A stretch of 8,831 nucleotides of DNA from an uncultured Mollicutes bacterium (GTDB taxonomy: Bacteria > Bacillota_I > Bacilli_A > RFN20 > CAG-449): positions 1-8,831 of the forward strand of contig URVS01000055.1 of NCBI GenBank assembly GCA_900551385.1, written 5' to 3'. Below the pieces are notes generated by a model. It was not told the DNA's origin and ran no database searches. It saw only the letters and a program-made list of their open reading frames with translations. Made by a program: the position numbers and the translations under genes. This document shows, piece by piece, positions 1 to 5,482 of this stretch. Position 1 is the stretch's first letter. Every line of letters starts with the position of its first letter.

Positions 1-76
1 AAAAACAGGGAGGAGATCTAATTAAAAAAAAATATTGTAAAGAAAAAGAGTATTATTTTATAATAAATTTGTAAAT

Positions 77-439
77 TTAAATATTTATTTTTAAATTATT
101 ATTCACTGTGAAATGTTGTTCATTAGTTTTTCTTTGAACAGATTCCAATGTATTTTCTTGTTTTTTACGTGTTTCAATAATTCCCAGAATTTTTTCTACT
201 TTTTCAACATCTTCACTTTTACACATCCATCCTTTTGTTTTACCAGCTACATTATTTAAATCATCAAAATTTTCTGGTGTATAATACTCAAAGTATGGTT
301 TAATTTTTGATTTTTCAATTTCAGGAATTTCTGCTGTTAATTGATAATATTTAGTTGAAGTGTTGCAATCTACTGTTGAAAGACGTAATCTTAGTATTGA
401 TTCATTTTTATTCATAATACCATATTTTCTTATATACAT
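77..439 (-). CDS. Small hypothetical protein, orphan
   Basis: I do not recognise this 120-residue protein. It is hydrophilic and rich in Lys, Glu and Asn. It has no signal peptide, no membrane segment and no obvious catalytic motif. The first ~75 residues look folded (alternating strands, then a Tyr/Phe-rich stretch and a G-K-T-K-G-W-M-C turn). The last ~30 residues are Gln/Asn/Lys-rich and probably disordered. The start is uncertain: the ATG at 439 and an internal ATG at 415 (giving M-N-K-N-E-S) are both possible, and neither has a clear Shine-Dalgarno site. TATACT boxes on the minus strand at 452-447 and 445-440 could be -10 elements. The second of these would favour the start at 415. No close neighbour on its strand suggests an operon, since 181 bases of AT-rich DNA separate it from the metallopeptidase gene. 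Open-frame length and composition support coding only moderately. Confidence 0.5.
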   Translation of the reverse strand: MYIRKYGIMNKNESILRLRLSTVDCNTSTKYYQLTAEIPEIEKSKIKPYFEYYTPENFDDLNNVAGKTKGWMCKSEDVEKVEKILGIIETRKKQENTLESVQRKTNEQHFTVNNNLKINI

Positions 440-620
440 AGTATATAGTATATTTTTTGGTATTTTATATCTTTATTTATTATTCAATGTTTAAATAAAA
501 TAAGAATGTATTAGAAATAGTTATAATAAATATCTTATAGTAATATGTAAAATTATCAACATCTTTTTTATTAAAAATAGATACTTTTTATTTTCTTTAA
601 AATCAAATATTTAAATCTTT

Positions 621-1235
621 TTAAAATTTTTCTTTTTTTATTTTATAATCAGGACAATATTCTTTCATTTTATTATAAAAATCTTTACTATGATTTTGAT
701 AAAAGTCATGACATAATTCATGAATAATAACTTGATCAATTAAATCAATAGAAAAATGAATAAGATTTTCATTAAAAACAAGTTCTTTTTTTCTATATTT
801 ATTAATTCCAAAAACCGAACACATTTGCTTAATTTTTATATCATGATAACCTAAGTTCATAATCTTTTCATAATACCTAACTCTTTCAGTAATTATAATT
901 AATAAATATTTTTTAGCTAACATTTTTTTGCCTTGATATAAAACATATACATTATCTATTAAATTATTATCTTCTTTAGGATATATTCTTTCTATTTCTC
1001 CTAAAATATAAGCATAATTTCCTTCAATAAGAGGATCATTATTAAATTTAGCAATAATTTTTTCTTTAAATCTTTTATTTAAATCATTTTCAAGTCTTTT
1101 TAAGGAATAGTGATTATTAATTCTAACAAAAATCATTCCATATGCATAATGATATGTATTAGAAATTCTAGAAACATAATTAACCATTACCTTAACTGGA
1201 TATCCTTTTATATTCAAAATTACTTGTTGTCTCAT
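621..1235 (-). CDS. YgjP-like (DUF45) zinc metallopeptidase
   Basis: A 204-residue protein with a zincin signature near the C-terminus: H-E-L-C-H at residues 172-176, followed by a second motif N-H-S-K-D-F-Y with His182. This is the HExxH...HSxxF arrangement of the YgjP/DUF45 family (M48-like gluzincins). His172 and His176, with a downstream His, would bind zinc, and Glu173 would activate water. The tail P-D-Y-K is also typical of the family. The N-terminal ~110 residues are mixed alpha/beta, and the Cys/Phe/Gly/Lys region at ~139-150 occupies the place of the usual W-G-S-C segment, so this is a divergent member. There is no signal peptide or membrane segment, so it is likely cytosolic. The substrate is unknown for the family. 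The gene is divergent from the DUF523 gene. The ATG at 1235 has no Shine-Dalgarno site, and TATAAT boxes lie just upstream, so the message may have a very short leader. Confidence 0.85.
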   Translation of the reverse strand: MRQQVILNIKGYPVKVMVNYVSRISNTYHYAYGMIFVRINNHYSLKRLENDLNKRFKEKIIAKFNNDPLIEGNYAYILGEIERIYPKEDNNLIDNVYVLYQGKKMLAKKYLLIIITERVRYYEKIMNLGYHDIKIKQMCSVFGINKYRKKELVFNENLIHFSIDLIDQVIIHELCHDFYQNHSKDFYNKMKEYCPDYKIKKEKF

Positions 1236-1277
1236 AGCTAAATTATATATTATATAATTGTTTAGAGGTATTAAATT
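1236..1277. promoter_or_regulatory. Compact divergent promoter region
   Basis: Only 42 bases separate the metallopeptidase start from the DUF523 start. TATAAT occurs on the minus strand at 1254-1249 and 1247-1242, and on the plus strand at 1253-1258, so candidate -10 boxes for both genes overlap. No convincing -35 is visible for either direction. In DNA this AT-rich, TATAAT can occur by chance, so the assignment is tentative. Confidence 0.4.
1264..1269 (+). promoter_or_regulatory. Ribosome binding site for DUF523 gene
   Basis: AGAGGT lies 8 bases ahead of the ATG at 1278. This fixes the start of the DUF523 gene and fits a Firmicutes-type Shine-Dalgarno site. Confidence 0.7.
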
Positions 1278-1724
1278 ATGGAAAAAGTTTTAATTAGTGC
1301 ATGTTTAATTGGTGAAAACACAAAATATAATGGAGGTAATAACTTTATTAAAAGTGTAGAAAAACTTTATCCTTTATGTGATTTAATAATTATTTGTCCT
1401 GAAGTTATGTCAGGATTAAAAACTCCTAGAAGCCCTAGTGAAATAAAAAATGGAAAAGTAATTAATAAAGCCAATAAAGATGTTACATCTTTTTTTAAAA
1501 GTGGCGCTTCATTAATTACTTATATAGCAGAACAAAACAATGTTAAATATGCTTTATTAAAAGAAAATTCTCCTTCATGTGGAGTACATCATATTTATGA
1601 TGGTACTTTTTCTAATAATTTAATTAAAGGTAATGGTATTACTACTCAAGAATTAATCAAAAAAGGGATTCAAGTCTTTTCAGAAAAAGAAATCGATAAA
1701 TTAATTGAAATACTTAAAAATTAA
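1278..1724 (+). CDS. DUF523 family protein (TudS-like Fe-S desulfidase)
   Basis: A 148-residue protein, the normal size for a stand-alone DUF523 (YbbK) domain. The conserved cysteine motifs are all present: S-A-C-L-I-G (Cys9), C-P-E (Cys40, Glu42) and S-P-S-C-G (Cys101). In the characterised relative TudS, a thiouracil desulfidase, three cysteines at equivalent places hold a [4Fe-4S] cluster that takes sulfur from thiolated pyrimidines. A similar desulfidase or sulfur-handling role is a reasonable inference here, though most DUF523 proteins are uncharacterised. It is cytosolic, with no membrane segment. It starts at an ATG with a good Shine-Dalgarno site. Its stop overlaps the stop of the convergent FtsH-like gene: TTAA at 1721-1724 serves both strands. 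There is no terminator hairpin between them, so transcription from each side probably runs into the other gene. Confidence 0.88.
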   Translation: MEKVLISACLIGENTKYNGGNNFIKSVEKLYPLCDLIIICPEVMSGLKTPRSPSEIKNGKVINKANKDVTSFFKSGASLITYIAEQNNVKYALLKENSPSCGVHHIYDGTFSNNLIKGNGITTQELIKKGIQVFSEKEIDKLIEILKN

Positions 1725-3019
1725 TTTTTAAAATATTCATATATTAATTCTTCAACTACTCCTGAATCTAACATTGTTTCAGTCATCAATTTAGGAACTA
1801 AAATTTTAAATATTTCTTTCTTTTCTAATAAAATATTTTTAGCTAATTCATATTGTTTATTTCTTATTTGTGATTTAATTAATTCAATTTCTTCTAATTT
1901 CTTTTGCGAATAAACATGATTAGTATAATCGTCATCATAATACATATGATTATCATAACCTAACATACCATTTTTTAACATTTCATTAATAATTTCTTCT
2001 GCATTATCAATAGAATTTTCATTCAACATATAAGGACCATTATTAAACAAAACATTACCTAAATAATATCCATAATTAATTGCAATACTATTTAACATAT
2101 CTTTAAAAGAAAAGATTTTTTTAGTTACTTCTTCTTCATAATCATCATCGTCATCAAGTATATCACTAAAAAATATTGAACCAGTTGATGAACCACCATT
2201 ATCAATATTTAGAATATAATTTCCTTTATTAAGAGTTCTAGCTACTATAAATTTTCCTACTTCTGCATAAGCAATAATTTTCTTATCTATTTTAGATACA
2301 CCAACATCAATACTTTCTTTGATAATCTTATTAGCAACATTTAAAAATAATTTATCATCAATTTCTTCTTTATCTGTCTCAATTAAACATTGATTAATTA
2401 AAGTTTTAAGACCTGAAGAAGAAAAAGAATTAGTTAACAAAGCCATTCTATCAAGTGATGTTTGAAATTTATAATTACATTTATTAATATAATAATTTAA
2501 AATTTCTTTTCTTGAATTTAAATCTGGATAAGAAATAAATATTTTCATATCAATTCTACCAGGTCTAACTAATGCTTGTGGTATCGAGCCATAATCATTT
2601 GCAGTTCCTACTAAAAATACATTATTTTTACTATCCATTCCATCAATTAATGATAATAACATTGTTAAATTACTTCTTAATGTATCTGATTCATATTCTG
2701 AATCAGGAACAAAACGACTTATTTCATCAATAAAAATAATGCTTGGACCATTTTTACTAGCTTTTTTATATAATTTTTTAAATCTTGATTGAGCAAACAT
2801 TTTTGTTGTATCAAATTCATAAAAATTAACATTAGTTTCACTAGCTAAAACTTTAGCAAATAATGTCTTTCCATTACCTGGTTCACCATATAAAATTAAT
2901 CCTTTAGGGATATAACTTCCTCTTGAAGCATATTTTTCTCTATTATTTAATACATCTATAACTTTTCTTAGTTCCTTTTTTTCTAATTCGTACCCTGCAA
3001 TATCATTTAATTTTTCCAT
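1721..3019 (-). CDS. Soluble FtsH-like AAA+ ATPase, protease-dead
   Basis: A 432-residue protein numbered from the ATG at 3019, chosen because GAAAGGA sits 6 bases upstream; an earlier TTG at 3037 is in frame but lacks support. Residues 1-~175 match the FtsH AAA+ core: D-I-A-G at 6-9, Walker A G-E-P-G-N-G-K-T 45-52, Walker B I-I-F-I-D-E ~94-99, sensor-1 G-T-A-N-D 138-142, arginine fingers in R-P-G-R 152-155. The C-terminal half aligns by pattern with peptidase M41, but the H-E-A-G-H site reads A-E-V-G-K (252-256) and the Asp ligand position looks like Ser336, so all three zinc ligands are gone. An Asp run (289-293) is unusual. FtsH's N-terminal membrane segments are absent; the protein begins at the AAA+ domain. 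The F-V-G pore motif is F-A-Q with a short deletion. It overlaps the rtcB 3' end by 17 bases, implying translational coupling. Likely an unfoldase or remodeller; its partner is unknown. Confidence 0.88.
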   Translation of the reverse strand: MEKLNDIAGYELEKKELRKVIDVLNNREKYASRGSYIPKGLILYGEPGNGKTLFAKVLASETNVNFYEFDTTKMFAQSRFKKLYKKASKNGPSIIFIDEISRFVPDSEYESDTLRSNLTMLLSLIDGMDSKNNVFLVGTANDYGSIPQALVRPGRIDMKIFISYPDLNSRKEILNYYINKCNYKFQTSLDRMALLTNSFSSSGLKTLINQCLIETDKEEIDDKLFLNVANKIIKESIDVGVSKIDKKIIAYAEVGKFIVARTLNKGNYILNIDNGGSSTGSIFFSDILDDDDDYEEEVTKKIFSFKDMLNSIAINYGYYLGNVLFNNGPYMLNENSIDNAEEIINEMLKNGMLGYDNHMYYDDDYTNHVYSQKKLEEIELIKSQIRNKQYELAKNILLEKKEIFKILVPKLMTETMLDSGVVEELIYEYFKN

Positions 3020-3428
3020 ATATTTTCCTTTCTTCAACTGCTTTAAAATTATAAGTTGGTTTAATTATAGAAATAATATCTACAGTTGATAAAATATTAT
3101 CTATAATTTGCTTACTATCTTTATAAGCAAAACATGATTCATCTTTAGTACTTTCTACAACAGAAGTAGAATAAATACCTTCCATTGATTTAATAAAATC
3201 ATTAAGTGAAATTTCTTTTATTGCTTCACTTCTTGATAATTTTCTACCCGAGCCATGAGGAGCAGAATAATTAAATTCTTTATTACTTTTACCTCTAGCA
3301 ATAATACAACCATCTTTCATATTTAATGGAATAATTACTTTTTCACCTAAATAACTAGCTATTGAACCTTTCCTTAAAATTAAATCATCCATATTGATAT
3401 AATTATGAATACTTTCAAATCCTTTTAA
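3003..3428 (-). CDS. rtcB: RtcB RNA ligase, C-terminal part in -1 frame
   Basis: This frame carries the rest of RtcB: I-H-N-Y-I just after the junction (its His corresponds to a conserved metal ligand), R-K-G-S, and S-A-P-H-G-S-G-R, whose His is the residue that becomes guanylylated in characterised RtcB. It ends with the family-typical I-I-K-P-T-Y-N-F-K-A and a short basic tail, then TGA. Its first ATG (3392) has no Shine-Dalgarno site and lies downstream of the H-N-Y metal-ligand motif. Translation from that ATG alone would make an incomplete active site, so this is not an independent gene. It needs to be joined to the upstream frame, giving about 408 residues in all, the length of E. coli RtcB. 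The last 17 bases overlap the ATPase start. Confidence 0.85.
   Translation of the reverse strand, partial: LKGFESIHNYINMDDLILRKGSIASYLGEKVIIPLNMKDGCIIARGKSNKEFNYSAPHGSGRKLSRSEAIKEISLNDFIKSMEGIYSTSVVESTKDESCFAYKDSKQIIDNILSTVDIISIIKPTYNFKAVEERKIYGKIK
3026..3032 (-). promoter_or_regulatory. Ribosome binding site for FtsH-like ATPase
   Basis: On the minus strand GAAAGGA precedes the ATG at 3019 with a 6-base spacer. It lies inside the rtcB 3' coding end. It decides the start against the upstream TTG at 3037, which would place this site inside the gene. Confidence 0.75.
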
Positions 3429-3434
3429 TTTTTT
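3425..3434 (-). other. Frameshift site in rtcB: A AAA AAT then TAA
   Basis: On the minus strand, bases 3434-3428 read A AAA AAT in the zero frame, followed at once by TAA (3427-3425). This is the X XXY YYZ form of a -1 slippery heptamer, and a -1 slip here joins the two rtcB parts exactly. I see no strong downstream stem-loop and no upstream Shine-Dalgarno-like stimulator, so a simple loss of one A from a run of seven (in the genome or in the assembly), or transcriptional slippage on the A-run, is equally compatible. Confidence 0.6.
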
Positions 3435-4228
3435 ATAATGTAAAGATAAATATTTACAAATTTTTTAGCAATTAATTCTCTATTTAATGAAGCAAATTTT
3501 TGACATATATCCATATCAAAAATATAATCATCATATAACTGACCTTCTAAATAACATAAATCATCATCAATAAAATATTCTTTTTTTAATTCTTTTATCT
3601 TTTCATTTATTAATTTTTCTTTATTTTCTTTTTTTAATTCTTCAATTAAATTATTAATTTTAAATTTAAGTTTATCTTTTTGATATTTAATTGCTTTATT
3701 TTGATAAATTTCACAAACTTGCTTACCTAAATTTCTTGAGCCAGTATGAATAATTAAATATTTATTATTATCTTCATCAAAATCTATTTCAATAAAATGA
3801 TTACCTCCACCTAATGAACAAATTGATTTTTTTAAATATGTTTTATTTTTTAAATCTTTAAAACATTTTAATAAGGCAATGTCTATTCTGTTAGAAATAA
3901 TATTTTTATTAACATTCATGCCACATGGAATATTATCGTGAATAAATTTATCTAATGAAGGTAAATCTATATCTATATTACCTAAATTAACTACTTTCAT
4001 ACCACAGCCAATATCTACACCTACTAAATTTGGCACAACTTTTCCATGTAATGTCATAGTTAAACCAATTACTGATCCTTTACCACAATGACAATCAGGC
4101 ATTATTCTAATAACACTTTCTTTAATAAATTCTTGATCTAATAATAATTTAATTTGATTTTTTGTCTTTTCATCAATTTCATTTGAAAATATTTTAGCGT
4201 AATTATATTTTCCTTTGATAACAAGCAT
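3425..4228 (-). CDS. rtcB: RtcB RNA ligase, N-terminal part (frame broken)
   Basis: RtcB joins RNA 2',3'-cyclic phosphate or 3'-phosphate ends to 5'-OH ends using GTP and Mn2+. From the ATG at 4228, this 267-residue part has the short-RtcB start M-L-V-I-K-G-K-Y-N, then M-P-D-C-H, G-V-D-I-G-C-G (Asp72, Cys75), G-G-G-N-H-F (Asn143, His144) and H-T-G-S-R (His161), all expected metal/GTP-site residues. A charged helical stretch follows (~180-220). The frame then stops at TAA 3427-3425, while conserved RtcB sequence continues in the -1 frame to 3003. The start at 4228 is preferred over the ATG at 4258 because GAGGTGG lies just upstream and the homology begins there. The gene is the first of an operon with the FtsH-like ATPase and is divergent from a WYL regulator, as expected for inducible RNA repair. 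A programmed frameshift, a real mutation or an assembly error would all look like this. Confidence 0.9.
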   Translation of the reverse strand: MLVIKGKYNYAKIFSNEIDEKTKNQIKLLLDQEFIKESVIRIMPDCHCGKGSVIGLTMTLHGKVVPNLVGVDIGCGMKVVNLGNIDIDLPSLDKFIHDNIPCGMNVNKNIISNRIDIALLKCFKDLKNKTYLKKSICSLGGGNHFIEIDFDEDNNKYLIIHTGSRNLGKQVCEIYQNKAIKYQKDKLKFKINNLIEELKKENKEKLINEKIKELKKEYFIDDDLCYLEGQLYDDYIFDMDICQKFASLNRELIAKKFVNIYLYIIKN

Positions 4229-4233
4229 TTTAA

Positions 4234-4240
4234 CCACCTC
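4234..4240 (-). promoter_or_regulatory. Ribosome binding site for rtcB
   Basis: GAGGTGG on the minus strand lies 5-8 bases ahead of the ATG at 4228. It is the strongest Shine-Dalgarno site in the window. It sets the rtcB start ten codons inside the longest open frame. Confidence 0.8.
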
Positions 4241-4299
4241 ACAATTATATTTTTTCATATATAATTTATAAATAAAATGTGCAGTTTAAAAAATATAAA

Positions 4300-4352
4300 T
4301 GTACCCAAAAATGCATATACGCTATAATTATTTATTTAAATTTTTGTACCCA
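4300..4352. repeat. Direct repeat TGTACCCA x2, candidate operator
   Basis: TGTACCCA occurs at 4300-4307 and 4345-4352, 45 bases apart start to start. Each is followed by TATAC (4316-4320 and 4358-4362). G and C are rare in this spacer, so two identical 8-mers with CCC stand out. The first overlaps the -35 position expected for the TATAAT at 4323, and the second lies between the weak -35 and the TATACT at 4358. Binding by the WYL protein is inference. Confidence 0.5.
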
Positions 4353-4387
4353 TATTGTATACTAAAAATAAATAAGGAAGTATTTTT

Positions 4388-5356
4388 ATGGATAAAATTA
4401 AAGTAAATTTATCATATTATGTTTATTCAACAATTTATAACGATGCAGAAAATTTTGGCATTATAAAAAATAATCAAGAACCAAATATTAATTTATTTTG
4501 CAACATGATTATAAAAAGTTTATATCAAGAAAGATTTAATAAAGTAGAACAAACAAGAAATAAATTTAAAAATAAATTAATAAATTATTTACCTCAAGAA
4601 GAATTAGATGATGTTTTAAATGATATTTCTAAAACTATTGCAGAAACATATAATGATTTTTCTAATCAATATCATGATTACTTTATTATGATTAGGCCAA
4701 AAAAAGAATATGAATATATTTTTGACACTATTATTGAAAATCATTTAAGGAATGATACAATATCAAATTATTTTAGATCATTATTTGTTGAATATACTTC
4801 TTATAGTCAAGAAGATTGTGAATTATTAATATTTAAAGATTTATATCTAACTTTAAATAAAGCAATTAAAAATCATAATATTATAAAAATTAAAATTAAT
4901 AATAATTATAAAATATTTAAACCTTATCAAGTAGTTAACACTAAAGAAAAATTATATAATTTTTTAATAGGATTAGAAACAACATCTAATAATAAAAATA
5001 GATGTTTATCTTTACATTTATACAAAATAAATCAAGTATTAATAACTAATGATACTTTTATTTTTTCAAATAAAGAAATAAATGCCTTAGATCAAATTAT
5101 TTTAAAAGGTCCTCAATTTTCTTCTTCTGGTTTTTGTGAATGTAAAGTCGAATTAACTGAAAAAGGATTAAAAAAATGGAAAACAATCTTTATGCATAGA
5201 CCAATTCCTACTAAAATAGAAAATAATTTTATTTATTTTTATTCTTCTTGTGATCAACTATTTAATTATTTTTCTCGTTTTGGTAAAGATGTCAAAATAA
5301 TTTATCCAGATTTTCTTAAGAAAAAAATATATTTATTTCATAAAGAAGCTTTATAA
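4388..5356 (+). CDS. WYL-domain transcriptional regulator
   Basis: A 322-residue protein. Residues 1-~50 form a beta strand followed by two helices, resembling a ribbon-helix-helix DNA-binding unit. A helical linker (~50-145) leads into a WYL domain (~148-226). In that domain the usual W-Y-L-V-G-Y strand is represented by Y-N-F-L-I-G at 190-195, followed by L-S-L-H-L-Y-K-I (207-214) in place of the R-L-x-R-I motif. Residues ~240-320 fit the C-terminal extension seen after WYL domains. WYL proteins commonly sense nucleic acid or nucleotide ligands and act as transcription regulators; several control DNA- or RNA-damage genes. It starts at ATG 4388 with AAGGAAG 7 bases upstream. It is transcribed divergently from rtcB across a 159-base spacer, so control of the rtcB operon and of itself is the simplest reading. 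The domain call rests on pattern, and the WYL signature residues are degenerate, so some doubt remains. Confidence 0.75.
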   Translation: MDKIKVNLSYYVYSTIYNDAENFGIIKNNQEPNINLFCNMIIKSLYQERFNKVEQTRNKFKNKLINYLPQEELDDVLNDISKTIAETYNDFSNQYHDYFIMIRPKKEYEYIFDTIIENHLRNDTISNYFRSLFVEYTSYSQEDCELLIFKDLYLTLNKAIKNHNIIKIKINNNYKIFKPYQVVNTKEKLYNFLIGLETTSNNKNRCLSLHLYKINQVLITNDTFIFSNKEINALDQIILKGPQFSSSGFCECKVELTEKGLKKWKTIFMHRPIPTKIENNFIYFYSSCDQLFNYFSRFGKDVKIIYPDFLKKKIYLFHKEAL

Positions 5357-5455
5357 TCTAATTCAAAGATTTATAAAAAAATTAAAAATTTTTAGGGCCA
5401 TAATATAGTTTTCAAATCTCTATATACATGAATAGATTAAAATTAATGTTAACCC

Positions 5456-5482
5456 AAAATAAAAAGGGAATTAACCCTTTTT
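5456..5482 (-). terminator. Intrinsic terminator after NYN-LOTUS gene
   Basis: AAAAAGGG (minus 5482-5475), loop TTAATT, CCCTTTTT (5468-5461), then ATTTT. The perfect 8-base-pair stem starts within the stop codon of the NYN gene and ends in a T-run on the minus strand. Being symmetric, it may also stop plus-strand transcription from the WYL gene, although the plus-side T tract is shorter. Confidence 0.85.

Larger units (their letters stand above)
4229..4387. promoter_or_regulatory. Divergent rtcB / WYL-regulator control region
   Basis: This AT-rich spacer must hold the promoters of both the rtcB operon (minus) and the WYL gene (plus). For the WYL gene there are two candidates: TATAAT at 4323-4328, and TATACT at 4358-4363 with a weak TTTAAA 17 bases upstream (4335-4340). 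The gene then has AAGGAAG (4374-4380) 7 bases before its ATG. For rtcB no clean -35/-10 pair stands out; TATAAA- and TATAAT-like boxes lie between about 4270 and 4244. Two TGTACCCA copies sit among these elements and are candidate operators. Confidence 0.55.

Noticed and set aside
1..76. Possible end of a plus-strand gene (K-N-R-E-E-I, TAA at 19-21) or a GGAGGAG ribosome binding site
   Set aside because: Six codons are too few to support a gene, and no start codon follows the GGAGGAG at a useful distance.
64..79. Near-perfect palindrome taaattt-gt-aaattta at the orphan gene's stop
   Set aside because: It has no GC pairs and only a two-base loop, so it is unlikely to be a real terminator or operator in DNA this AT-rich.
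440..620. Intergenic AT-rich spacer searched for tRNA, small RNA, CRISPR repeats or a strong hairpin
   Set aside because: Only weak A/T-only hairpins and chance TATA boxes are visible, with no repeated spacer pattern or cloverleaf.
3020..3037. FtsH-like ATPase start at TTG 3037
   Set aside because: An ATG at 3019 with GAAAGGA at the right distance is far better supported.
3003..3392. C-terminal rtcB segment starting at ATG 3392 as a separate gene
   Set aside because: The conserved H-N-Y metal-ligand motif is encoded upstream of that ATG in the same frame, and no Shine-Dalgarno site precedes the ATG. It is the continuation of rtcB.
4229..4258. rtcB start at the ATG at 4258
   Set aside because: The extra ten residues have no family similarity, and the strong GAGGTGG site lies inside them, pointing to the ATG at 4228.
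5384..5393. AAAAATTTTT as terminator of the WYL gene
   Set aside because: It is a short all-A/T palindrome without a loop or GC stem. The hairpin at 5461-5482 is a better stop for both strands.
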